From NCBI GenBank assembly GCA_015277795.1, contig CP063848.1, positions 310,001-374,000 on the forward strand: 64,000 nucleotides of DNA, read 5' to 3'. This DNA is from Massilia sp. UMI-21. GTDB taxonomy: Bacteria; Pseudomonadota; Gammaproteobacteria; Burkholderiales; Burkholderiaceae_D. The position numbers were made by a program, and so were the translations under genes. The notes below the pieces were generated by a model. The model was given only the letters and a program-made list of their open reading frames with translations, was not told the origin of the DNA and made no database searches. This document shows, piece by piece, positions 54,638 through 62,455 of the stretch (position 1 is the stretch's first letter; every line of letters begins with the position of its first letter).

Positions 54638-55759
54638 TTACTTCTTGCGCAGCACCACGCAGCCGATCGAATAACCCGCCCCGAACGAGCAGATCACGCC
54701 ATTGGCGCCGCTCGGCAGGTCGTCCTGGTACTTGTGGAAGGCAATGATCGACCCGGCCGACGAGGTATTCGCATAGGTGTCGAGGATCACCGGCGCTTCG
54801 TTCGGTTCGGCGTCGCGGCCCAGCAGGGTGCGGGTGATCAGCAGGTTCATGTTCAGGTTGGCCTGGTGCAGCCAGTAGCGCGCCACGTCCTTGACCTCGA
54901 GGCCGGCGTTCCTGACCGTGTCGGCAATCGTCTCGGCCGCCATCGGGCACACTTCCTTGAACACCTTGCGGCCCTGCTGGCGGAACAGCTTGTCCGGGGC
55001 GCCGACGCCGGCTTCGTCGAAGCGGTTCATGAAACCGAAATTGTTGCGGATGTTGTTCGAGAACTTGGTCTTCAGCTTGCTGTCCAGGATTTCCCACTGG
55101 TGGGCGCTGGTCGCGGTGTCGGCTGCTTCCACGATCACCGCGGTGCAGGCGTCGCCGAAGATGAAGTGGCTGTCGCGGTCACGGAAGTTCAGGTGGCCGC
55201 TGGTGATTTCCGGGTTCAGCATCAGGACGGCGCGTGCGCGGCCGCTGCGCACCGCGTCGACCGCGGTCTGGATGCCGAAGGTGGCCGAGGAGCAAGCCAC
55301 GTTCATGTCGAAGCCGAAGCCCTCGATGCCGAGCGCATCCTGCACCTCGACCGCCATGGCCGGGTAGGGACGCTGCATGTTGGAGCAGGCCACCAGCACC
55401 ATGTCGATGTCGCCCGGCTGCTTGCCGGCGCGCGCCAATGCTTCGCGCGCCGCGGCCACGCACATCTCGGCCTGCAGCGAGACCTGTTCGTCGGCGCGTT
55501 CCGGGATGCGGGCGGTCATGCGGGCCGGGTCGAGGATGCCTTCTTTCTCCATCACGTAGCGCGACTTGATGCCGGAGGCTTTCTCGATGAAGGCACTGCT
55601 GGACGGCTCCAGCGCGACGGTTTCGCCGGCGGCGATGGCGGCGGCGTGTTCCTGGTTGTACAGTTCGACGTAGGCGTTGTAGGCCGTTACCAGCTCATCG
55701 TTGGAGATGGAATACGGCGGCGTAAACAGGCCGGTGCCGCTGATCACGACAGGTTTCAT
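54638..55759 (-). CDS. 3-oxoacyl-ACP synthase III (KAS III)-like protein
   Basis: The 373-residue thiolase-fold enzyme condenses an acyl-CoA with malonyl-ACP or a related acceptor. The catalytic triad is visible: Cys in DMNVACSSATFGIQTA, His in YWLHQANLNMNLL, and Asn in DTYANTSSAGSIIAF. It is about 50 residues longer than E. coli FabH, with an extended N-terminal loop (YNAYVELYNQEHAAAIAAGE). That makes it a separate subgroup, possibly in a secondary lipid or signal-molecule pathway rather than core fatty-acid initiation. No fab or acpP gene is adjacent. The ATG at 55759 is chosen from the family N-terminus KPVVISGTGLFTPP. Confidence 0.88.
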   Translation of the reverse strand: MKPVVISGTGLFTPPYSISNDELVTAYNAYVELYNQEHAAAIAAGETVALEPSSSAFIEKASGIKSRYVMEKEGILDPARMTARIPERADEQVSLQAEMCVAAAREALARAGKQPGDIDMVLVACSNMQRPYPAMAVEVQDALGIEGFGFDMNVACSSATFGIQTAVDAVRSGRARAVLMLNPEITSGHLNFRDRDSHFIFGDACTAVIVEAADTATSAHQWEILDSKLKTKFSNNIRNNFGFMNRFDEAGVGAPDKLFRQQGRKVFKEVCPMAAETIADTVRNAGLEVKDVARYWLHQANLNMNLLITRTLLGRDAEPNEAPVILDTYANTSSAGSIIAFHKYQDDLPSGANGVICSFGAGYSIGCVVLRKK

Positions 55760-55898
55760 GTAAAGGACTTTCAAAGGAAATAACAGGCGAACTGGCAAAT
55801 GGAGCCAGCTTTGCCGGGAGATGCGCCGATTCTACACGCTCATGCCGGGGCTGGGAATTGTCGGAATTGGCAAGGCCCTGGCGGTGCGGACCTCCCGC

Positions 55899-57326
55899 TC
55901 AGCGCGCGTGCTGGGCCAGGGTGGTGTCGGCCGCACCGGCGCGGCGCGACAACTGCACCTTCTCGCCCTTGAGGTGGCGCAGTGCCTGGGCCAGCTGGAA
56001 GTCGTCGGCGCTGCCGTAGTCGAGCGGCTTGCGCTCGCGCGCCTCGGCCCACAGGCGCATTTGTTCCTCGATGTCTTCCTGGCGCGCGGCGGCTTCCTTG
56101 TCGCGGTCGTTCGACAGATGGCGTTCGAGGTCGGCCTCGCGCATGCGCAGCGCATTCAGGCCGTCGCCATCGAGCGTTTCGTCGACCGGCACGTCGGGCA
56201 CGATGCCGCGCGCCTGGATCGAGCGCCCGGCCGGGGTGTAGTAGCGCGCCGTGGTCAGCTTGACGGCGGCGTCGTGGCCGATCGGGCGGATGGTCTGGAC
56301 CGAGCCCTTGCCGAAGGTCTGGCTGCCCAGGATGGTGGCGCGCTTGTAGTCCTGCAGGGCGCCGGCCACGATCTCGGACGCCGAGGCCGAGCCGGTGTTG
56401 ACCAGCACCACCATCGGCAGCTTCTTGAAGGCCGGCGGCAGGCTGGCGAGCGGATCGGCGCCGCTGCGCAGCATGTAGAACTCGGGGCGGCCGTAGAAGC
56501 GCTGGCGCTGTTCAAGCAACTGGCCATGCGTCGAGACGATTTCGGCGTCTTTCGGCAGGAAGGCCGCGGCCACGCCGATCGCACCCTGCAGCAGGCCGCC
56601 CGGGTCGTTGCGCAGGTCGAGCACCAGGCCTTTCATGTCGGGATTGGCGCGGTACAGGGCCTGCAGCTTGGCCGCCATGTCGTCCACGGTCGGTTCCTGG
56701 AACTGCGCGATGCGCAGCCAGGCGTAGCCCGGCTCGACCATCCGGGCCTTGACGCTCTTCTGGATGATTTCGCTGCGCGCGATGGTGAAGCGCAGCGGCG
56801 CGGCACTTGCCTTGCGCAGGACGGTGAGCGTGACCCGGGTGCCGGGCTCGCCGCGCATGCGCTTGATCGCTTCGTCGATCGGCAGGCCCTGCACCGGGTG
56901 GCCGTCGATCTGGGTGATCAGGTCGCCCTCCTTGATGCCGGCATGCCAGGCGGGAGAATCCTCGATGGGGGCGACGATCTCGATGTAGCCGTCCTCGCTT
57001 TCGGAAATCTCGATGCCCAGGCCCACGAACCGCCCTTCGGTGCCTTCGCGCAGCTCGCGGTAGGCGCGCGGGTCGAGGTAGGCCGAGTGCGGGTCGAGCG
57101 AGGCCACCATGCCGGAAATCGCCTGCGACAGCAGGGCCTTGTCCTCGACCGGCTCGACATAGGTGGACTTGATGACACCGTAGACATCGGCCAGCTGGCG
57201 CAGTTCGGCCAGCGGCATGCCGGCCTCGACCGGCTTCTGGGCCAGTGCCGAAAACTGCATGGTGATGGCGACCCCGGCGATGGCGCCCAGGCCGACGAAA
57301 CAGGAATTCTTGAAAGTGGAGCCCAT
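55899..57326 (-). CDS. S41 family C-terminal processing peptidase
   Basis: The 475-residue protease has an N-terminal membrane anchor or signal peptide (about 1-30) and a PDZ domain (about 90-175, GLGIEISESEDGYIEIVAPIEDSPAWHAGIKEGDLITQIDG). Its catalytic domain contains GLVLDLRNDPGGLL, VVLVNTGSASASEIVAGALQDYKRATILG (nucleophilic Ser) and QTFGKGSVQTI (Lys). The C-terminal extension of about 100 residues is charged and helical. It cuts C-terminal tails of envelope proteins, like CtpA/Prc. It lies 139 bp upstream of the KAS III gene on the same strand. Confidence 0.93.
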   Translation of the reverse strand: MGSTFKNSCFVGLGAIAGVAITMQFSALAQKPVEAGMPLAELRQLADVYGVIKSTYVEPVEDKALLSQAISGMVASLDPHSAYLDPRAYRELREGTEGRFVGLGIEISESEDGYIEIVAPIEDSPAWHAGIKEGDLITQIDGHPVQGLPIDEAIKRMRGEPGTRVTLTVLRKASAAPLRFTIARSEIIQKSVKARMVEPGYAWLRIAQFQEPTVDDMAAKLQALYRANPDMKGLVLDLRNDPGGLLQGAIGVAAAFLPKDAEIVSTHGQLLEQRQRFYGRPEFYMLRSGADPLASLPPAFKKLPMVVLVNTGSASASEIVAGALQDYKRATILGSQTFGKGSVQTIRPIGHDAAVKLTTARYYTPAGRSIQARGIVPDVPVDETLDGDGLNALRMREADLERHLSNDRDKEAAARQEDIEEQMRLWAEARERKPLDYGSADDFQLAQALRHLKGEKVQLSRRAGAADTTLAQHAR

Positions 57327-57504
57327 GGTTCACCTAGTGTGAGCTGACTTCGCCGCTTGCGCCGCTATCAAGCATGAGGTAGCACAAGTCCAGTATAAAC
57401 CCGAACACCAGGCACTGCTCCTTGCCAGGCCAAAGCACGTGCGATGCTTGAGATCGATATCACCGTGTTACAGATTGCTCAGCTTGGTAAGTAATTGTAA
57501 GAGT

Positions 57505-57605
57505 CGAAGCGGACGCAAGAGTGCGGGCCTATATTCAATCTCAGTTTTTCTCTCTCTCCACTTTTTGAAGTGGTCTTGCCCGCGGCCCCCTCCGCGGGCT
57601 TTTTT
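57505..57605 (+). ncRNA. Candidate small RNA with its own promoter and terminator
   Basis: In a stretch without genes, a strong intrinsic terminator (GCCCGCGG, loop, CCGCGGGC, TTTTTT; 57578-57605) stands on the plus strand with no gene upstream of it. A second hairpin (CCACTT..AAGTGG) lies just before it. A possible promoter, TTACAG (57468-57473), 18 bp, TAATTG (57492-57497), would start RNA near 57505, giving about 100 nt. No family was recognised. The T run and hairpin are visible; the RNA itself is inferred. Confidence 0.4.
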
Positions 57606-58054
57606 ACGTCCCACTGCCGTCGAATTCTACATTTCCACGGGAAAGCTACTTGAAGCGGCTGGTATATTGTTGTGATGTACCAACACATGCATATGCCAGA
57701 TGTGCCCGATTGCATGTATCGAAAAGTAAAAAAGTCCTGCGTCTGCTTGCTGCCTCTTGTGCTCCAGCTAGAATGGGCAGAGCCCCATGCCGTCGAGGGC
57801 GGTACTGGGAGCCCAGGTAGAACTTGATAAGAATGAAGAATATCGACCCGTTTGCCTCTCGCGGATGCGCTCTGCAAGGCAGCGCCGCCTGTCCCGCGCA
57901 GGCAAGCCCGCCATGCCTGTTTTTACCCAGCCGCGTACCCACGCGGTTGGCGGCGTGCGCCTGGAGCTGACGCTCTGATGACGCACATCCTGAAGACCGG
58001 CCACAAGCCGGCCGCTTTTTTCCACTCCAAGCAATCAAGCACGAGGACCAATCC
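57606..58054 (+). other. Gene-free leader region of the M13 peptidase pair, with a possible attenuator hairpin
   Basis: No convincing gene was found in this region; the short ORFs here lack ribosome sites and family resemblance. CCGGC-CACAA-GCCGG (57997-58011) followed by CCGC and six T (58016-58021) looks like a weak intrinsic terminator only 34 bp before the first M13 gene. It could attenuate transcription or end an unseen short RNA. Confidence 0.35.
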
Positions 58055-60115
58055 GTGAAGCGAATCCTTTTGAGCACCCTGACGCTGTCCCTGGCGGCAG
58101 CCTTTGCCAATGCGGCGGACAATTCGACCGCCGCCAGCGCCAAGCCGGTCGCCGCGCCAATCTCGGGCGTCGACACCCAGTTCATCGACACCAGTGTGCG
58201 TCCGCAGGACGACTTCTTCACCTACCTGAACGGCAAGTGGCTGAAAGAGACCGAGATCCCGAGCGACAAGGCCAGCTGGGGCACCTTCATGAAACTGCGC
58301 GACGACACCACGCCGCAGATCAAGGCCATCATCGAAGCCGCCCAGGCCGACAAGTCGGCCAAGCTTGGCTCCGAAACCCAGAAGATCGGCGACCTGTACG
58401 CCAGCTACATGGATGAAGCACGCCGCGAAGCCCTGGGCACCAAGCCGCTCGCCGGCGAACTGCGCAAGATCCGCACCCTGAAGGACAAGAAGGGCCTGCC
58501 GCAACTGGTGGCCCACCTGTCGAAGATCGGCGTATCGACCCCGTATGGCATCTACGTCAGCCAGGACATGCGCAATTCGACCGAGCATGTCGTGTACATC
58601 TCGCAAAGCGGCCTCGGTATGCCGGACCGCGACTACTACCTGAAGCTCGATGACGCCAAGCTGGCCGAGGTCCGCGCCAAGTATCTGAAGCACGTCGAGC
58701 AGACCCTGGCGCTGGCCGGCGAGAAGGATGCCGCGGCCCAGGCCAAGGCCATCGTCGATTTCGAAACCGAGCTGGCCAAGGTGCAGTGGACCCGCGTCGA
58801 GAACCGTGACCCGGTCAAGCGCTACAACAAGATGAGCGTGGCCGAGCTGGGCAAGCTGGCGCCGGGCTATGACTGGAACGCGGCCCTGGCCGCGGCCGGC
58901 GTCGGCAACAAGCTCGACACCATCATCGTCAACCAGCCGAGCTACTTCAAGGGCCTGAACGAGGTGCTGGCCAAGACCGAGCTGTCGACCCTGAAGTCCT
59001 ACTTCGAGTGGCAGCTGCTGCGTGAATTCTCGCCGCTGCTGTCGAAAGCCTTCGTCGCACAGAGCTTCTCCTTCTATGGCACCGCACTGAGCGGCGTCTC
59101 GGAGCAGGCGCCGCTGTGGAAACGCGGCGTCGGCGCGGTCGAGAGCGCGCTGGGCGAGGCGGTCGGCAAGCTGTACGTGAAAGAGCACTTCCCGGCCGAG
59201 CGCAAGGCGCGCATGGAAGAGCTGGTGAAGAACCTGATTGTCGCCTACGGCCAGTCGATCGACAACCTGGAGTGGATGAGCCCGGAGACCAAGAAGGAAG
59301 CCCGCGCCAAGCTGGCCAAGTTCACGCCGAAGATCGGCTATCCGGACAAGTGGCGCGACTATGCGAAGCTGAGCATCAAGCGTGACGACCTGGTCGGCAA
59401 CGCGATGCGCACCGCGAATTTCAAGTACAACTACAACCTGAACAAGCTGGGCAAGCCGGTCGACCGCACCGAGTGGGGCATGACCCCGCAGACGGTCAAC
59501 GCCTACTACCGCAGCACGACCAACGAGATCGTGTTCCCGGCCGCGATCCTGCAGCCGCCGTTCTTCGACATGCGCGCCGACGACGCGGTCAACTACGGCG
59601 CCATCGGCGCCGTGATCGGCCACGAGATCGGCCACGGCTTCGACGACAAGGGCAGCCAGTCGGACGGCGACGGCAACCTGCGCAACTGGTGGACCGAACA
59701 GGACCGCTCGGCCTTCAAGACCCGCACCGACAGGCTGGTCAAGCAGTTCAACGGCTTCTCGCCGCTGCCGGGCTACAACGTCAACGGCGAGCTGACCCTC
59801 GGCGAGAACATCGGCGACAACGCCGGCCTGTCGATCGCCTATAAGGCCTACAAGCTGTCGCTCAAGGGCCAACCGGCTCCGGTGATCGACGGCCTGACCG
59901 GCGACCAGCGCTTCTTCATGGGCTTCGGCCAGGTGTGGCGCTCGAAGATGCGCGAAGCCCAGCAGATCAACCAGGTCAAGACCGACCCGCACTCGCCGGG
60001 TCAGTTCCGCGCCAACGGCACCGTGATGAACATGCCCGAGTTCTACGAGGCTTTCGACGTCAAGCCGGGCGACAAGATGTACCTGGCGCCGCAGGAACGC
60101 GTGATCATCTGGTAA
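58055..60115 (+). CDS. M13 family metallopeptidase, exported (paralog A)
   Basis: The 686-residue neprilysin-like peptidase has a signal peptide (about 1-21). The catalytic zinc site is HEIGH in GAVIGHEIGHGFDDKGSQSDGDGNLRNWW, with the distal Glu in LTLGENIGDNAGLSIAYKAY. The NAYY motif (TVNAYYRSTTNEIVFPAAILQPPFF) places substrate. It would cut oligopeptides outside the cytoplasm. It begins with GTG. A close paralog follows after 91 bp and both end in nearly identical MYLAPxxRVIIW tails, which marks a tandem duplication. Confidence 0.93.
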   Translation: MKRILLSTLTLSLAAAFANAADNSTAASAKPVAAPISGVDTQFIDTSVRPQDDFFTYLNGKWLKETEIPSDKASWGTFMKLRDDTTPQIKAIIEAAQADKSAKLGSETQKIGDLYASYMDEARREALGTKPLAGELRKIRTLKDKKGLPQLVAHLSKIGVSTPYGIYVSQDMRNSTEHVVYISQSGLGMPDRDYYLKLDDAKLAEVRAKYLKHVEQTLALAGEKDAAAQAKAIVDFETELAKVQWTRVENRDPVKRYNKMSVAELGKLAPGYDWNAALAAAGVGNKLDTIIVNQPSYFKGLNEVLAKTELSTLKSYFEWQLLREFSPLLSKAFVAQSFSFYGTALSGVSEQAPLWKRGVGAVESALGEAVGKLYVKEHFPAERKARMEELVKNLIVAYGQSIDNLEWMSPETKKEARAKLAKFTPKIGYPDKWRDYAKLSIKRDDLVGNAMRTANFKYNYNLNKLGKPVDRTEWGMTPQTVNAYYRSTTNEIVFPAAILQPPFFDMRADDAVNYGAIGAVIGHEIGHGFDDKGSQSDGDGNLRNWWTEQDRSAFKTRTDRLVKQFNGFSPLPGYNVNGELTLGENIGDNAGLSIAYKAYKLSLKGQPAPVIDGLTGDQRFFMGFGQVWRSKMREAQQINQVKTDPHSPGQFRANGTVMNMPEFYEAFDVKPGDKMYLAPQERVIIW

Positions 60116-60133
60116 CTACGCGGTAGAGTACGG

Positions 60134-60161
60134 CGGGCCGGCAGCGCAAGCTTCCGGCCCG
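60134..60161 (+). other. Hairpin between the two M13 genes
   Basis: CGGGCCGG / CCGGCCCG forms an 8-bp stem with a 12-nt loop 18 bp after the first M13 stop, without a T run. It may mark an mRNA processing or stabilising site between paralogs. Confidence 0.35.
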
Positions 60162-60206
60162 TTCACCATCAAGACAATACACAACAACACATTACGGAGA
60201 GACCGA

Positions 60207-62276
60207 ATGAAACGACATCTGCTGAGCGCTGCGGCGCTCGTCCTGGTGGCTTCGCTGGCCCAGGCGGAACCCGGCAACGCGGCCGGCGCCGCCAAGAGCG
60301 GTACCAAGGCGGCCACGCTGTCGTCCGGCATCGCGCTGGAATACGTGGAGCCTTCGGTGCGCCCGCAGGACGACTTCTTCCAGCACCTGAACGGCAAATG
60401 GCTCAAGAATGTCGAGATCCCGGCCGACAAGTCGACCTGGGGCGCCTTCCACCAGCTGCGCGACGACACCCTGCCGCAACTGCGTGCGATTATCGAGAAA
60501 GCCGCCGCCACCAAGAATCCGGCCGCCGGCTCGGAAGTGCAGAAGATCGGCGATTTCTACGCCAGCTACATGGACGAGGCACGCCTGGAAAAGCTGGGTA
60601 TCTCGCCGCTGAAGGGCGAGCTGGCGAAGATCGCGGCCGTCAAGGACAAGTCCGAGTTGCCGGCCATGTTCGCGCACCTGGGCAAGATGGGCGTGAACGT
60701 GCCCTTTGTGTTCTACATCCACCAGGACGCCAAGGATTCGACCAAGTACGTGGCCGACCTGTACCAGGCCGGCCTGGGCATGCCTGACCGCGACTACTAC
60801 CTGAAGTCGGACGACGCCAAGCTGGCCGGCATCCGCGCCAAGTACCAACAGCATGTGGAGAAGCTGCTGGCCATGGCCGGCGGCAAGAACGCCGCCGCCA
60901 GCGCCAAGGCGATCGTCGACCTGGAAACCGAACTGGCCAAGGCCCAGTGGACCAAGGTCGAGAACCGCGACCCGATCAAGACCTATAACAAGGTCGAGCT
61001 GGCGAAGCTGGACGAGCTGGCCCCGGGCTACGACTGGAACGCCTGGCTGGCCGCCACCGGCCTGCAGGGCAAGACCGATTACGTCATCGTCAGCCAGCCG
61101 AGCTACCTGAAGGGCTTTGCCGAGGTCCTGAACCGGGTGCCGCTCGAGACCTGGAAGACCTATCTGCAGCTGCAGCTGGTCAACAGCTACGCCAGCTACC
61201 TGTCGAAACCATTCGTGGACCAGCGCTTCGCCTTCAACGGTACCGTCCTGTCGGGCATCCCGCAGCTGGAACCGCGCTGGAAGCGCGGCGTCTCGACGCT
61301 GGAAGCCAACCTCGGCGACGCAGTGGGCAAGCTGTACGTGAAGGAGCACTTCCCGGCCGAGCGCAAGGCGCGCATGGAAGTCCTGGTGAAGAACCTGTTG
61401 GAAGCCTACCGCCAGTCGATCGACACCCTCGACTGGATGAGCCCTGCCACCAAGAAGGAAGCGCAGGCCAAGCTGGCCAAGTTCACCCCGAAGATCGGTT
61501 ACCCGAACAAGTGGAAGGATTACGCGTCGCTCGACGTCAAGCGTGACGACCTGGTCGGCAACGTGATGCGCGCGCGCGAAGTCGAATACCAGCGCGAGCT
61601 GAACAAGCTGGGCAAGCCGATCGACCGCGACGAATGGGGCATGACGCCGCAGACCGTCAACGCCTACTACAACCCGGAACTGAACGAGATCGTGTTCCCG
61701 GCCGCGATCCTGCAGCCGCCGTTCTTCGACGCCAAGGCCGACGACGCGGTGAACTACGGCGGCATCGGCGCCGTGATCGGCCACGAGATCAGCCACGGCT
61801 TCGACGACCAGGGCTCGCAGTACGACGGCGACGGCAACATGCGCAACTGGTGGACCAAAGAAGACGGCGAGAAGTTTGCCGAGAAGACCAAGGTCCTGAT
61901 CCAGCAGTACGGCGGCTACAGCCCGCTGCCGGGCTACAAGGTCAACGGCGAACTGACCCTCGGCGAGAACATCGGCGACAACTCGGGCCTGGCAATCGCC
62001 TACAAGGCCTATAAATTGTCGCTGAACGGCAAGCCGGCCCCGGTGATCAACGGCCTCACCGGCGACCAGCGCTTCTACATGGGCTGGGGCCAGGTGTGGC
62101 GCTCGAAGATGCGCGAGCCGGCCCAGATCGCCCAGGTCAAGACCGATCCGCACTCGCCGGGCCAGTTCCGCGCCAACGGCACGCTGAAGAACCAGCCGGG
62201 CTTCTACGAAGCCTTCGGCGTGAAGGAAGGCGACAAGATGTACCTGGCGCCGAAGGACCGCGTGATCATCTGGTAA
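60207..62276 (+). CDS. M13 family metallopeptidase, exported (paralog B)
   Basis: This 689-residue paralog of the previous gene has a signal peptide (about 1-21), the zinc motif HEISH in GAVIGHEISHGFDDQGSQYDGDGNMRNWW, the distal Glu in LTLGENIGDNSGLAIAYKAY, and VNAYYNPELNEIVFPAAILQPPFF. It is expected to have a different substrate preference, since the regions between the conserved motifs diverge clearly. A clear AGAGACCGAATG start region is present. Its stop codon falls in the first copy of a 14-bp tandem repeat. Confidence 0.93.
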   Translation: MKRHLLSAAALVLVASLAQAEPGNAAGAAKSGTKAATLSSGIALEYVEPSVRPQDDFFQHLNGKWLKNVEIPADKSTWGAFHQLRDDTLPQLRAIIEKAAATKNPAAGSEVQKIGDFYASYMDEARLEKLGISPLKGELAKIAAVKDKSELPAMFAHLGKMGVNVPFVFYIHQDAKDSTKYVADLYQAGLGMPDRDYYLKSDDAKLAGIRAKYQQHVEKLLAMAGGKNAAASAKAIVDLETELAKAQWTKVENRDPIKTYNKVELAKLDELAPGYDWNAWLAATGLQGKTDYVIVSQPSYLKGFAEVLNRVPLETWKTYLQLQLVNSYASYLSKPFVDQRFAFNGTVLSGIPQLEPRWKRGVSTLEANLGDAVGKLYVKEHFPAERKARMEVLVKNLLEAYRQSIDTLDWMSPATKKEAQAKLAKFTPKIGYPNKWKDYASLDVKRDDLVGNVMRAREVEYQRELNKLGKPIDRDEWGMTPQTVNAYYNPELNEIVFPAAILQPPFFDAKADDAVNYGGIGAVIGHEISHGFDDQGSQYDGDGNMRNWWTKEDGEKFAEKTKVLIQQYGGYSPLPGYKVNGELTLGENIGDNSGLAIAYKAYKLSLNGKPAPVINGLTGDQRFYMGWGQVWRSKMREPAQIAQVKTDPHSPGQFRANGTLKNQPGFYEAFGVKEGDKMYLAPKDRVIIW

Positions 62277-62320
62277 TGCGCATCTGGTAATGCGCATCTG
62301 GTAATGCGCATCTGGTGATG
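62267..62320 (+). repeat. 14-bp tandem repeat over the M13 paralog B stop codon
   Basis: CATCTGGTAATGCG occurs three times without gaps (62267-62280, 62281-62294, 62295-62308), followed by a partial copy CATCTGGTGATG (62309-62320). The first copy contains the last two codons and TAA of the gene; the others are downstream. It probably arose by replication slippage. Confidence 0.9.
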
Positions 62321-62351
62321 CATCTCCGGCAGGCATGGCTTGCCGGATGAA

Positions 62352-62419
62352 AGAAAGGGCCGCGCACGCGGCCCTTTCTCGTTGCTGACAGGCGAAAAAA
62401 AGCCCGGCAGTACCGGGCT
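62352..62419 (-). terminator. Terminator of the large minus-strand gene, with an adjacent GC hairpin
   Basis: AGCCCGG-CAGTA-CCGGGCT (62401-62419) with an A run at 62394-62401 is an intrinsic terminator for minus-strand transcription, 37 bp after the stop of the last gene. A second strong hairpin, AGAAAGGGCCGCG / CGCGGCCCTTTCT (62352-62379), lies between it and the 14-bp repeats and may end the M13 transcript. Confidence 0.75.
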
Positions 62420-62455
62420 TCGCATGCAGGCGGTGAGCCTGATTTCTGACGGTGC

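Noticed and set aside
57787..57978. 63-codon ORF in the gap before the M13 genes
   Set aside because: No ribosome site, no family resemblance and basic random-looking composition; it is treated as non-coding.
57923..62336. Two minus-strand open frames of about 700 codons each opposite the M13 peptidases
   Set aside because: They mirror the strong codon bias of the peptidase genes; both shadows look alike only because the two genes are paralogs.
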